Both the position numbers and the translations under genes were made by a program. A stretch of 64,000 nucleotides of DNA, from contig CAMRHE010000650.1 of the NCBI GenBank assembly GCA_947044405.1, positions 1 through 64,000 on the forward strand, written 5' to 3'. Positions 11,885 through 24,050 of this stretch are shown piece after piece. Under the pieces are notes generated by a model. The model saw only the letters and a list, made by a program, of their open reading frames with translations, was not told the origin of the DNA and made no database searches. Each line of letters opens with the position of its first letter. Position 1 is the first letter of the stretch. Source of the stretch: Leptodactylus fallax. Lineage: Eukaryota; Chordata; Amphibia; Anura; Leptodactylidae.

Positions 11885-14800
11885 TGGAGAAGCAGCAAAA
11901 TCACCTCATTGGTGACCAAGTTTTGAGGAAACGGTCATGCTTCCTATTTTTCCAGCTGGAGAGTTTCTCAAAGCGGAAATCTGGTTGACTTTTGCTACCC
12001 ATTCATTCTTGGTTGGAGGTGCAGTTTGCAGCCATCTAATAGGGATGAGAGAACTAGCAGCCGACAGCAGGAGGGTGCTAAGATTGGATCGGGTTGGGTG
12101 ATAGTGAGTAGAGGGTAGCGAGAGCAAAACTATTTCAGGTGTTATCTCGAAAGTAGGTGAAGAGAGTTGCCTAATTGTGGATTGTACATCCTGCCAGAAG
12201 TGTCTGATGCTTGTACAAACCAACCAAATATGAGACAGAGTCCTTCTATGTTCATGACACCTCCAGCCAAGATCTGAATCCGCCAAGTTCATTCTGTAAA
12301 GCCAACTCAGAGTATGGTACCATCTAGTAAGCAGCTTATAGTGGGTCTCTTGGAGGTGCACACACACTGTGAGAAAGCATGCGAGTTATGGAGTATCTGC
12401 TTGGTTTGTTCCTCAGAGAGTGTTATGTTCAGTTTAAGTTCCCAGGGGGTTAGGAAAGCTGATTTGTAGGGTTTGCTATAAGTGAGGTCTTTGAGGGGAA
12501 TTTATTGCGAGCAAGAAGAGAGCGCTCAAACAGAGTGAGGTCAGTTCATATCTTGCAAGCAGCAGACCAGTTCCTTAGGTATCTAGAAAGGTGTAGCTTA
12601 TGAAGAAAAGAGAGGCCTCTGTCTGTAATCAGTGATTCAAGTCTTGAAAGGTCTACTTCAGCTTGCTTATCAAGGACCTCAAGCAGCTGATGAGTTAAGA
12701 GGCGGTGACACAGATCTGCATAAGCTAAATGTGATTTCCCCAGGAGGTCAGGTATCAAGTCGATAGGCAGTAATGGGGAAGGAGAAGGGGCCAGTACTTC
12801 CCTGAGATCTCGACAAGTCTCACATGCACCCAGGAGGAGTTGGTCTAGTGAGCTAGAGCGATGTTCCGATGTTCTGTACAACCAGAGATCTGTCTGGGCA
12901 GCTGGACCGAATGTGGCGTGGGACAGTTTCTAAATCTGTGAGGTCGACATAGGTGATGTAAGATCTATCCATCGTTTCAATTGAACCGCCTTGTAGTATT
13001 CTGAAACATCTGGGAGACCCATTCCTCCTGCTACTTTTTTCTTCATAAGTAGGGAGAGAGGGAGGCGGATTCTATTTCCACACCAAAGGAATGTTGAGAA
13101 AAGACTCCTGACTGACCAGAAGAAGAGAGGAGGGAAGCGTATTGGCAGCATATGAAAACGGTACAGAATTTTAGGGAGTATGTAGGTATGTAGGAGGTTC
13201 CGTCTTCCAAACCATGAGTATGGCAATCCATGATAAGAGGTCAACAGTGTACATATTTCTGTCAATAGGGCTTGAAAATTTTCTACATAGAGGTCTGCAG
13301 GGTCTGCTGTTAGCTGTACCCCCAGATACTTGAGAGACCTCGAGGTCCATCTGAAAAGTGTGGATGTAGAGATTTTGGATGCTATTTTGGAGGGGATGGT
13401 GACATTCAACACCTCTGATTTGGTTAAGTTTGCTTTGTAACCCGGGGAGTCCTTTAGCTGCATTTGACACCAGAAACAACACGTCATCAGCAAATGCAGC
13501 AGAGTATAAGGAGTTGGACCCAATTTTGAGGCCTTGAATTTCAGGATGCGACTGAACAGCTTGTAGGAGTGATTCCAGTACTAGGATGAAGAGGGATGGT
13601 GATAGCGGGCACCCCTTTCTAGTCCCATTTTTGATATTGAAGCTGGGAGAGAGAGTGTGTCGTTGATCTTTAGACGTGCATAGGGAGAATCATACGGAGT
13701 GAAGATTGCCTCTATAAATTGCGGAGGAAAGTTGAACTTTTGGAGCGTTGCGTTCATGAATAGCCAGTCCACCCTATCAAACGCCTTTTCAGTGTCCACC
13801 CCCAGCAGGACTAGATCTGATTTGGATTTCCGAGCATGAGTGATGGTGTTAAATAGACAATGCGAGTTATCCTTCCCCTCTCGGCCTGCTACAAATCTAG
13901 TCTGATCTGGGTGTATCAAGGAAGGAAGAAAACATTTCAGGCATGTGGCTAGGATCTTTGCCTATAACTTGAGATCAAGATTGAGGAGTGATATAGGCCG
14001 GTAGCTGCCACAGGAGAGAGGGTCTTTCCCTTCTTTAAGGAGCAACGCAATGTGTGCTGCTTACGCATGTCGGGGGAAGGAGTTTCCCTTCAAGTAAAGC
14101 GTTACAGGACAAGGAGAGAGGAGGAAGCAAATCGGTCTGAAAACCTTTGTAATACTGCAGTGGGAAACCATCCGGTTCGGGGATCTTCCCTTTTGGAAAG
14201 CTATGCAAGGCTTCTTTTACCTCCTCCAGAAATATTGGTGACGTTAGTGACAATGCATCATTAGCAGATACGGCTGGTAAAGTGAGAGATTTCATGAACT
14301 CTTCTAGCTTGGCGACCTTGCAGGTCGAGGTTGTAACAGGGGCTCCTGAGTCCAAGTTATATAAATCTGTGTAGAATGACATAAAAGCCGAAGTGATGCC
14401 TCTGATAGTTTTGTGGGTGTGGCCAGCTTGACCCTTAACAGCAGAGATAAAACATTTAGTTTTCCTCTTACGGAGCATAGACATCATTAATTTTCCCCCT
14501 TTATCCCCTTGGGCATAAATTCTGTGTTGGTAATGAAGGAAATGCTTGGCTGTTCTTGCATTGATGATGTTTTTCAGCTGTTCCCGTAGCCGTAGAAGCT
14601 CACCTTGTAAAGGGAGTTGTTTGCTGGCTTTTCTCAGGCGTTCAATGGCTGATATCCCAGAGAGTAGCTTGTCTATTTCAGCTTGAGTCTCTTTTAACTT
14701 TTGAAGCAAAAGATATAAAGATCCCCCTAATGACAGACTTGTGCGCCTCCCAGGTGACAGTCAGGCAGATTCTGGGCGAAGTATTGATAGCAAAGTACGA

Positions 14801-15131
14801 TTCCAAATGTTGCTTAACAGACGATACAATATCAGGATGATCTAATAAAGCTTTCTGCGGTAGTTGGCGAAGCGTTATCGTGGCCCACACTGGGGCATGA
14901 TCAGAAATAGTGATAGGCTCTATACGCGATGCGGAGGAGGTCTGAACCAGGTTGGATGAGGCAAATATGTAATCTAACCTCTGATAGGATTGACGTGGGT
15001 TGGAGAAGAATGAGTAGTCTTTCATGGAGGGGTGATGCAACTGCCATAGATCCGCTAAGCTCAGGTCATGAAGAGTCTGGAGCAATTTACCAAGGGCCTT
15101 CTGGGGAGCTGCAGATGAACCTATGGAAGAG
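11885..15131 (-). mobile_element. L1-type LINE, 5'-truncated and decayed
   Basis: Runs right to left: endonuclease C-terminus (SYQRLDYIFAS, ISDHAPVWATI), coiled linker, RT, and post-RT domain ending near 11906. Its upstream end abuts a Tc1 fragment at 15132. No clear poly-A tail or target duplication was found at the 3' end near 11880. Confidence 0.85.
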
Positions 15132-15154
15132 TGAACTTTTTCACATTTTGTCAC
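11906..15154 (-). pseudogene. L1-type ORF2 protein, inactivated
   Basis: Order of pieces (minus strand): endonuclease domain end with SDH motif (14678-15130); linker and RT entry (14035-14709), ending in PKGKIPEPDGFPLQYY; RT fingers (13581-13919) with IHPDQTRFVAGREGKDNS and LLGVDTEKAFDRVDW; and the catalytic AFADDVLF near 13485. Then come the SGYK-like thumb (12930-13480) and C-terminal pieces (12546-12881 and 11906-12367, DLGWRCHEHRRTLSHIW). Several frameshifts and an internal deletion after the FADD block separate them. The family normally has one ORF2 of about 1,200 codons; about 80 percent of that span is recognisable here. Confidence 0.85.
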
Positions 15155-15169
15155 CTTACAACCACAAAC

Positions 15170-15876
15170 TTAAAGGGATTCTATCATTGGGGAAACATGT
15201 TTTTAACTGAAGCCATGTCGTAATAGCCTTTATAAAGGCTATTCTTCTCCTACCTTTCTTGTTTCGCTCCTCGCCGCCATTTAGAAGAAATGTTGATTTT
15301 TATCTTTATGCTAATGCGTCTTCAGTATGAACAGGGGGGGTTCCCCCCACCAGTGCTGAAACTGCACAGGGGTCGTCCCCTGTGCTCTCCTCAGACGCAT
15401 TTTTGAACTTACCACGCCACTTCTCTTCTTCTTTAGCAGATGCCTCTTCTTGACGTCATCCTTTGTTCGAGAGACATTCGCCGACTGCGCATGTTCATTC
15501 GGCTATTTTCCTGTGGCCTATTACACAAGCATACTGCATGCACTGTATGTAATAGACCACAGGAAAATGGCTGAATGAAGACTCATACAAGGATGACGTC
15601 AAGAAGAGGCGTGTGCTAAAGAAGAAGAGAGGCGGCGCGGTAAGTTCAAAAATGCGTCTGAGGAGAGCACAGGGGACGCCCCTGTGAGTTTCAGCACTGG
15701 GGGAACACGCCCTGTGCATTCTGAAGATGCATTAGCATAAAGATAAAAATCAACATTTCTTCTAAACGGTGGCAAGGAGCGAAACAAGAAAGGTAGGAGA
15801 AGAATAGCCTTTATAAAGGCTATTACGACGTGGCTTCAGTTAAAAACATGTTTTCCCAATGATAGAATCCCTTTAA
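15170..15876. mobile_element. T2-type MITE (Kolobok group), long fold-back
   Basis: Flanked by TTAA on each side, with ends TTAAAGGGATTCTATC and its inverse, fitting the TTAAAGGRR terminus of T2-MITEs. Almost the whole 707 bp folds back on itself: the left arm (CGCATTTTTGAACTTACC, GACGTCATCC) reappears inverted in the right arm. The insertion point is inside the left repeat of the surrounding Tc1. The uninterrupted site is preserved in the Tc1 right repeat near 21215. Confidence 0.92.
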
Positions 15877-16139
15877 ATGTATTTTATTGAGATTTTAAGT
15901 GATAGACCAACACAAAGTAGCAGATAATTGAGAAGTGAAAGGAAAATGATACATGGTTTTCAAAATTTTAATCAAATAAAAATTTGAAAAGTGTGATGTG
16001 CAAAAGTATTCAGCCCCCCTATATCAATACTTTGTAGAGCCACTTTTCGCTGCAATTACAGCTGCAAGTCTTTTGGGGTATGTCTCTACCAGCTCTGCGC
16101 ATCTAGAGACTGAGATTTTTGCCCATTCTTCTTTGCAAA

Positions 16140-17300
16140 ATACTGTATTTTTTAGACTATAAGATGCACATGACCATGTGGTAACCAGGGGCAACGGGTA
16201 GTGTAGTGTCACTTGGCTCGAGGGGTAGTCCCGGTGTAGTCCCTGATTCTCCACTCCCTTTCACTCATCTGTGTTACCCAGGTGCAGTGTGCAGGAACAT
16301 CGACCACACAGAGTTAGGATAACCAGGTAAAGTCTTTACTTAGTGCAAAAGTCAGTTTACAACAATACAGTGCTTCAGCAGCTGGTCAAGTAGTGCAAAA
16401 TCTTATGCAGTTCAAGGCACGTTCAAGTATGTGATTCACCAATGCACCAAGTCTATAATTCCCCTTAAGGCAGATGTTGGGGGCAGTAGTTGGACGGTTG
16501 CCAATAGCAACGACAGAGTTGAGAGTCTATTAGGAGATTGAAAATAGAAGAAAAACAGAGTTCCAGCCCTTGTGGGTTACAACAAGCGTGAGGCTTCGTG
16601 GTTTGGCTCGCCACGGGAAAATGGACTTACGGTTTTGCGCAGAGTCCTTGGGGGTGCGGTAGCTGAGTGACTCATTAAAGGCTACCAGCTTGCAGGGAGG
16701 CCCAGAAGAAGTAGTGTAATCCTCTCTGTCTGCGGAAGGAAACCTTTGGAAGGCAGGTAGAAGGTTCTGGAAGAGATAATCCTCAGCTTGCGGGGGTAGA
16801 GTAGATACTTGGCTGGACAGACCCTTGGTGGAGTGCAGGCACTTCAGTACGGTTGCCCTGGTGGGATACAGCTTCCTGGCCCAAGGTACAACTGGAAACC
16901 AGACCTCAACTGAGACCTGGAAGGGACCTGCAGCTTCTGGATTGATGTAATACATGTAATACACAATATACTTCAGAACCCAGAAAATGACAGAGAAACA
17001 TAGGGGAAGTGCTGTTGGCAGCGCCCAGGTGGAAGTCCATGGCCACAGGAGCAGGAGGGCCCTAGATTAACCCTCAGTGGCCGCTCTGGGTCACTGCAAC
17101 CATAAGACGCATCTAGGTTTTAGAGGAGGAAAATAGGGAAAAAAATTTTGAAGCAAAAATTGGTAAAATATTTAATATATGGGAATTGTAGTTTTGCAAC
17201 AGCTGCAAGGCCACATTGACAGGTGGCCCTGCAGCTGTACGGGGATGCATAGAGTGTCTTCTTTTTTTATATTTTTAAAAAAAATTTTTTTTACTATTTT
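16140..17300. mobile_element. Fragment of a DNA transposon with ACTATAAGA(C/T)GCA ends, split by a solo LTR
   Basis: Sequence TTTTTTAGACTATAAGATGC (16148-16167) and, after the LTR, CATAAGACGCATCTAGGTTT plus an A-rich block and GTAGTTTTGCAACAGCTGCA are pieces of a dispersed vertebrate element that I recognise by text but whose superfamily I cannot fix. Its other end is not seen before the gypsy ORF. Confidence 0.5.
16177..17098 (-). mobile_element. Solo LTR, family L (922 bp)
   Basis: Begins TGTGGTAACCAGGGG, ends CGCTCTGGGTCACTGCA, and is flanked by the 4-bp direct repeat ACCA (16173-16176 and 17099-17102). The ends fit TG...CA. Read on the minus strand it has GTAAAGACTTTACCTGGTTA, which looks like an LTR polyadenylation region, hence the strand call. 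A relative occurs at 43234-44489. No internal retroelement sequence is next to it. Confidence 0.82.
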
Positions 17301-17308
17301 ATTAGCGT

Positions 17309-19447
17309 ATGGCTGAAATGGAGGCAGCCACAGCCATGCAGAGAATCGAGCAGAGTCCTGATTTTGGGGCTAGGCCAGGAAGTGCAGCAAGCAGCCCGGT
17401 CCCAAGGATTACTTCACCAGGAGAGACCAGTAACCCCAGCCTTGTAGGGGGAATGGTTTCATACTGGCAAATGGCCCTGCAGCAAGTAGGCACCAGTGAC
17501 CCTCACACATACCTGCAGGTGTTGTACCGTTTTCAGGAAGCTGTAGAACAAGAACGAGAATGGCAGGCCGCAGAACGAGAACGGCAGGCTGATCGTGAGG
17601 CAGCAGAACGGCAGGCAGATCGTGAGGCAGCAGAACGAGAATGGCAGTATCAGCTTGAGCTCAAAAGGATGGAGCTCTCCCAGCGGGCACAAACCGCCCC
17701 TGCGCAAACTCCAACAACCCTGCAGAGACCCTCAAGTTGGATGGAGAAGCCGGGCCGGAGTTCACCACAGCCGTCTGTCGTCAGGTCGGGTGAGACAAAC
17801 TATGGCCCGGGTGGTCCTTCCCCTGTCCCAAGAACTCTGGGCACCCTAGTGACCTTCCCAAAACCCCAAGGGGAGGTGTGGCGGTGCCATGCCTGTAACC
17901 AGACAAGACATTTCAAGGAGGAGTGCCCCAACCGCCCTGAGAACTTCCCTGCTTCCCAAGCCACAGCAGGTGGCCCATCTGTGTATCTGGACTGGGGTGC
18001 AGGAAAAGGAATGCGGACTGTAGGACTATTGACTGATTTGCCTGCTAATGTACTGTTGGGAACTGATTTAGGACCTATGATGTCCCAATATGGGGTGGGG
18101 AGCACCCCAATTTACTGTGATAAAATGTCTATGATTAATGTTGATAATGTGTCTGTCATATCTGCAGAGAGGGCCCGTAACCCCCTCTCTGAGATACTTC
18201 CCATGGCAGTCAATGTAAATGCTAATGAGTTGCCTTCAGCTGAGAGCAGGGAAGATGCAAATGAGCTTCCTGCAACCCAGCTCAGCAAAAATGTTATTGA
18301 TGCTTTGTTCACCCCCGTGCTAGGAGCCAATGAGACTAAGTCTGTAGACACACCCACATCTGCGGGGGCGTCACCCTCCCAGCTTGTTAATCTGTCTACC
18401 ACAGATCTCATTGAGGCCCGGTGTGAATTAACAATTGCTAATGAATGTACTGTCAATGTAATTGCCAATGCTTGTTGTGAAAGTGTACAGGGTAGCTCTT
18501 CTGAGTCACTGGAAGCAACTTCTACTATTTCGCCCAGTGCATCCGATAAGCACCCACCTGCTGACCATGTACCAGGTGGTCAGGTAGGCTATGGGGATCT
18601 TATGGACGATCCAGGTGAGGGACGGACTGCTGGTAGTGCGGTGTTAGCCCGCAGCCAGAGTGCTACAAGGGTGGAGGGCGTTCCGACCCTTGAACCATTG
18701 CCTACACCACCTGGAGTCGGTGCTGAGACCGCCATGACTAGCCTCACCCCCTTGAAGCCGGAGGAGTCCAGCCGGTATGAGACATACACGTCTCTTCTGT
18801 CCAGTTCTATTCCAGGAGTGCCCATGGCCCAAGTGCAGATGGCAGGGGGTACTGGAGGTGTGAGCCAAGAAGAGGGTATGTCCAATGTATTACCTGTCAA
18901 TGTATTGTGGGGGGATGGTTTGGGAAAGCATGATCTCAGTCATTTGCCCAAGGTATCACCATCACCCACCCAAGTACAGGAGGAACAGGATCCAAACATA
19001 CCTGTGCCAGAACCAGAGGTGCCCCTACGTTTGGAAGCAAAGGGGGAGGTGCAGAATCCCCTAGAACTCTCCCAACTAGCGGCTAGTGTGAGAGAGACCC
19101 TGAGAGACCGCCGGGATGGGGTCTCTGAACTGGTATCCCAAGGGCCTGGGGTTATGAGTATGGCTCCACAGGATGCCAGCACTCAGAAAGCGGACCCAGA
19201 ACAGGCAGGGGGTAGCCAAGTGTACGTGGATCAGGGCCTGAGCCTTAGAAGTGTCCCTAGTCAGACTAGAGAGCCAGAAGGGTCCGGCAGCTATGTAACA
19301 TGCACCTCTCTTTTGTCTCAATCCAGCCAAGAGTTCAGAGATGCTGTCCAAGCTGACCCTAGTCTGGACATATTGAAGGCGCGTGGCGCTCAACCACCCT
19401 CGGAGTCTGACAAGGCCCGAGTCTGCTGGGACCCCGGGGGAAGGTGA
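17309..19447 (+). CDS. Gag-protease-like polyprotein remnant of a gypsy-type element, open 712-codon frame
   Basis: N-terminal region, then a charged coiled segment (about residues 75-130) containing repeats of QADREAAER. A zinc knuckle follows: CHACNQTRHFKEEC (about residues 193-206, C-X2-C-X4-H-X4-C, with the usual Gly before His replaced). A retropepsin-like C-terminal strand LLTDLPANVLLGTDLG (about 240-255) comes next, but the upstream catalytic DTG loop is not evident. A long Ser/Pro/Glu-rich, low-complexity extension leads to DAVQADPSLDILKARG near the end, which resembles the segment preceding integrase. RT, RNase H and integrase are absent, apparently by internal deletion. A polypurine tract and LTR follow 100 bp downstream. 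It could be a non-autonomous Gag provider or simply an undamaged relic. Confidence 0.78.
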   Translation: MAEMEAATAMQRIEQSPDFGARPGSAASSPVPRITSPGETSNPSLVGGMVSYWQMALQQVGTSDPHTYLQVLYRFQEAVEQEREWQAAERERQADREAAERQADREAAEREWQYQLELKRMELSQRAQTAPAQTPTTLQRPSSWMEKPGRSSPQPSVVRSGETNYGPGGPSPVPRTLGTLVTFPKPQGEVWRCHACNQTRHFKEECPNRPENFPASQATAGGPSVYLDWGAGKGMRTVGLLTDLPANVLLGTDLGPMMSQYGVGSTPIYCDKMSMINVDNVSVISAERARNPLSEILPMAVNVNANELPSAESREDANELPATQLSKNVIDALFTPVLGANETKSVDTPTSAGASPSQLVNLSTTDLIEARCELTIANECTVNVIANACCESVQGSSSESLEATSTISPSASDKHPPADHVPGGQVGYGDLMDDPGEGRTAGSAVLARSQSATRVEGVPTLEPLPTPPGVGAETAMTSLTPLKPEESSRYETYTSLLSSSIPGVPMAQVQMAGGTGGVSQEEGMSNVLPVNVLWGDGLGKHDLSHLPKVSPSPTQVQEEQDPNIPVPEPEVPLRLEAKGEVQNPLELSQLAASVRETLRDRRDGVSELVSQGPGVMSMAPQDASTQKADPEQAGGSQVYVDQGLSLRSVPSQTREPEGSGSYVTCTSLLSQSSQEFRDAVQADPSLDILKARGAQPPSESDKARVCWDPGGR

Positions 19448-19537
19448 GGGAGCCTTTGGGGCCAGAGCCTGAGAAGCTGGAGGTGGAGGTGCTTTCAGAA
19501 GATGGGCGTAGACCCCTACTTCCTGCAAGCCCCATCT

Positions 19538-19548
19538 AAAGGGGGAGG
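19538..19548 (+). promoter_or_regulatory. Polypurine tract of the gypsy-type element
   Basis: AAAGGGGGAGG directly precedes the TGTGATGATTC start of the LTR. In LTR retroelements this tract primes plus-strand DNA synthesis. Confidence 0.75.
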
Positions 19549-20384
19549 TGTGATGATTCTGCTTAAATATGGCTATAACTCAAAGCTGTATTTTGGTCTC
19601 TGGGTAGCGTATCTCTTTACTCATAAGGTGCGCAGCCATAATCCTAGTTGTATGTTATCAGTAGAAGCAACATTGTAACAATAGGGCTTTGTATCCATCC
19701 CAGCAGGGCTCCATTGTATTCCTACACAGCCCTGAGTGATCAAACAAAAACATGCATTGTCCAGTCTGCACTGGTAGATCAGACATGGTTGATAACATTG
19801 TATCATTTCACTTGGTCTCAGCTCTTTACAAAGAATCTGGACTTGAGTGGATTAATTCAATCAGACTTGCTGCCACCGGTGACCTCATTCTGGGAGGTGG
19901 CATAAAGGGTATAAAAGATGAGTTAAGAGGCAGTGGGAGGAGATTGTGCTGGGACTACAAGAGAGACAGACCACTGTGAAGAGCATGCAGGCTGGATTAT
20001 TGTATTGATGCCACATGCTAGGAGTTAATGCCGCTGCCTCCACTGGTGATCTCCACATGCCATGTGTGAGTGTTGGACTATAGAGCCACATCCAGGAGAT
20101 GTGTGATAAAGTAATTATTTCAATTTTAGTCCCTTTTATTTCATTGCACTGTATCTTGTAACTAGTAACTGTTAATGCTTGCATATATCTGCATATCTGT
20201 TCTGAACTGCATGTGTTAGATGTTAATACCGACCCATTTAGGGGTTAATAAATATATAATATTTAGAAAGCTTGTCTTGTATTTATCTTGTGGACCCGGC
20301 ACTCACTGGCGGTGAGTGTGGTTTTTATGAAAGAAGACTCAGGTGTGAGCCAAAGCGGTGTTGGCGCACTGAGGATCTTTCACA
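19549..20384 (+). mobile_element. 3' LTR of the gypsy-type element
   Basis: Starts TGTGATGATTCTGC after the polypurine tract and ends GGATCTTTCACA, where Tc1 sequence resumes exactly. AATAAATATATAATA at about 20250 fits a polyadenylation signal. No matching 5' LTR lies upstream of the ORF, so the copy is 5'-truncated. Confidence 0.75.
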
Positions 20385-20603
20385 GTGATGAACAGGGTTA
20401 CTTTCCACCACACATAGCGCTTTGCATTTAGGCCAAAAAGTTCAACTTTAGTCTCATCTGACCAGAGCACTTTCTTCTACATGTTTGCTGTGTCTCTTAT
20501 ATGGCTGGTGGCAAACTGCAAATGGCACTTCTTATGTCTCTTTCAACAATGTTTTTTTTTCCTGCCACTCTTCCATAAAGGCCATATTTGTGGAGTGCAT
20601 GAC

Positions 20604-20906
20604 TTATAGTTGTCCTGTGGACAGATTCTCCCACCTGAGATGTGGATTTCTGCAGCTCCTCCAGAGTGACAATGGGCCTCTTGGCTGCTTTTCTGACCAG
20701 TGCTCTCCTTGCTCTGTTAGTTTAGGTGGACGGCCATGTCTTGGTAGTTCTGCAATTGTAGAATACTTTTTCCATTTTTGGATGATGGTTTGAACAGTGC
20801 TCCTTGGGATGCTCAAAGCTTGGGATATGCTTTTATAACTCAATCCTGCTTTAAACTTCTCCACAACTTTATCTGTGACCTGTCTGGTGAGTTCCTTGGT
20901 CTTCAT
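20604..20906 (-). pseudogene. Tc1 transposase N-terminal half
   Basis: MKTKELTRQVTDKVVEKFKA opens the paired-like helix-turn-helix, followed by IPRSTVQTIIQKWKKY and the GRPPKL hook. The frame then slips (about 20640), and the remaining core up to 20390 is truncated by the LTR junction. It belongs to the 15132-21285 element. Confidence 0.85.
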
Positions 20907-21534
20907 GATGCTGTTTGTTCACTAGTGTTCTCTCACAGACCACTGAGGCCTTCACAGAACAGGTGTATTTATACTGAGACTAAATTACACACAGCTGGAC
21001 GCTATTAAATAATTAAGTGACTTCTGAAGGCAATTGTGCGCACAGGATTTTATTTAGGGGTATCCGAGTACAGGGGGTTGAATACTTTTGCACGTCACAT
21101 TTTTCAGATTTTTATTTGATTAAAATTTTGAAAACCATGTATCATTTTTATTCAGCTTCAAAATTATGTGCTACTTTGTGTTGGTCTATCACTTAAAATC
21201 TCAATAAAATACATTTAAGTTTGTGATTGTAAGGTGACAAAATGTGAAAAAGTTCAAGGGGTATGAATACTTTTGCAAGCCACTGTATATTTATATTTGG
21301 TATACTATTTTTAAACAATTAAGTAATGTTAAATGATTTTATGGTGGAGAGACTTTTTTTTATTGAACTTTGTTTCACTTTTTTTTTTAAATAAAAATTC
21401 TTTAATTCCTAGAAGAGGACTTGAAGCTGAAAAAATACCAATATGGAATAACTAGTAGTCAGCGTTTGGTTAGGTGTACACAAAAGCTTTCTTTCATCTT
21501 GTTTGCTATTTTTAAACAGAAGATAAAGACGGGT

Positions 21535-22700
<1,166 letters not shown>

Positions 22701-22710
22701 GGGGAGGACA

Positions 22711-23011
22711 TTAAAGGGGTTATCCACCTTTCTAATATTGATGTATCTGTGGGATCATCCAGGACTCCTGTTCCAGGACAGTCTGGCTACCAGTAATATT
22801 AACTGCTCACTCGCGGTACAATATTTAGTGGTATGCTTAGCAGCGGTGCACATCATGAACAGCATACCCCTGGCATGGTAACATTAATGGTAGCCATGCT
22901 GTCTCAGAATATCTCTGCAGAGTTGTTGGCTGTTGTACCCACAAAAATGTGATATTGATGGCTTATCCTAAGGATAAAAAAACAATATTACAAAGGTTTA
23001 TAACCATTTAA
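22711..23011. mobile_element. T2-type MITE
   Basis: TTAA on both sides; ends TTAAAGGGGTTATCCACC and, inverted, TTAAATGGTTATAAACC. Both are followed by TTT.TAATATTG. Length 301 bp, no coding capacity. Confidence 0.8.
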
Positions 23012-23386
23012 TATATGGGGGCCATAATTAATAATATGGGACAGGAAACACTCTGGGTAACAGCAGGCACTGTGGGGGGCTCTAAAAGGGGTGTGGTTTT
23101 TATGACACCCTCCAACCCCCTAAAATTTGTGCATGCAAACCCCCCTACACTCCTCCACATACAAACACATACACAGCCTGTTGTTAAAAATTTGAAATCC
23201 ACCACTGCCTATGGGTACGTTGGACAGCGTATACCCATCATAGTGCAGCATGCAAAACATGCCTGATATATCTGTTCCAGGAGTTAAATAATTAAATGTT
23301 GCTTATTCAAAATGCACATTCTAGATGTTAATGTACAGTAAAATTGCACTATACCGTTTGGGTGTATTCTTTGTATAATGCTGTCT
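23012..23386. other. Non-coding stretch, nothing recognised
   Basis: No frame or repeat could be supported between the T2-MITE and the V1 recombination signal. Confidence 0.4.
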
Positions 23387-23425
23387 AGTTCTTGTACAGA
23401 GCTGCAATGTGTCAGTGTCACTGTG
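23387..23425 (-). promoter_or_regulatory. V1 recombination signal sequence (23-RSS)
   Basis: Minus strand: heptamer CACAGTG (23419-23425), 23-bp spacer, nonamer ACAAGAACT (23387-23395). The heptamer is perfect and the nonamer matches ACAAAAACC at 7 of 9 positions. It directly follows the V coding end and is the RAG1/2 target. Confidence 0.95.
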
Positions 23426-23963
23426 TCACTCACTGCACAGTAATACACAGCTGTGTCTTCCCCCTTCACACTCTTTATAAGAAGTTGGGTACTGAGAGAT
23501 TTTCCATCTATAGTCATTGAATATCTTGAGTGCCGGTTGGCAGCTGTTGCCACACCATGATCACAGATCTCTAGGCCGAGTCCAGGGATGTGCTTGTACC
23601 AGATCAGTATATTATAATTTGATATTTTGTGAGTACAATTCAGGGTGACATCTTGGTCTTCTGTGGTGTGAAGATCACGATCCTGTGACACCTGAGATTC
23701 TGACTGCACATCTGGAAAACACAATAAACTGTGTGAATATTTCATATTTCTAGTTTTGTTTTATATATAATATATAATATAGCTGTGGCTTATTTCGATA
23801 TATAATATGCTTTAGATAAAATATATACTTTACTATTAAACCATAGATATTATTAAACAAAATTTTATATTGCCAGTAAATAGCAATAAAACCCATCCTC
23901 ACCTATTATAAGAGTAAATATTAAGAGGCCTGGAAGGATTGTTCTGCTAGTAGTCCACATCAT
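23426..23963 (-). CDS. T-cell receptor-like V gene segment V1 (TRAV/TRDV-like), apparently functional
   Basis: Leader exon 23903-23963 (MMWTTSRTILPG, hydrophobic core), phase-1 intron with GTGAGG donor and TTTTCCAG acceptor, V exon 23426-23711 (286 nt). The immunoglobulin fold is complete: first Cys in LNCTHK, Trp in LIWYKHIPGLGLE, GEDTAVYYC with the second Cys, then AVS before the RSS. No stop or frameshift. The framework excludes IGHV (WYKQ-type, not WVRQ). The CAV end and 23-RSS favour the alpha/delta locus, but TRBV is not excluded from sequence alone. The product would form the antigen-binding chain of a T-cell receptor after joining to (D)J segments outside the window. Confidence 0.9.
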
Positions 23964-24050
23964 GTTGTACTGTGTGTGCTGCACCTTGTATTATCAGGTG
24001 TCTGAGGACTTTGAGGAGGAGATGTGACATATAGCACAGACCACAGTTTT
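23964..24050 (-). promoter_or_regulatory. V1 promoter block
   Basis: A block shared with the other V segments: TGTGGTCTGTGC, then TATATGTCACATCTCCTCC, then CAGACACCTGATAATAC before the leader. It offers a TATA-like motif about 65 bp from the ATG and a TGTGGT runt-type site further out. Confidence 0.65.

Larger units (their letters stand above)
15132..21285 (-). mobile_element. Tc1-like transposon, expanded by nested insertions
   Basis: The right end is intact (GTGACAAAATGTGAAAAAGT ... GCAAGCCACTG, followed by TA at 21286-21287). The left end lacks about 35 outer bases and begins with the matching TGAACTTTTTCACATTTTGT. Transposase sequence is split. The C-terminus (EEWAKISVSRCAELVETYPK) is at 16024-16137. 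The remaining core-to-N-terminus is at 20390-20906. The middle of the gene is missing and is replaced by the 16.14-20.38 kb insert. Confidence 0.88.
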
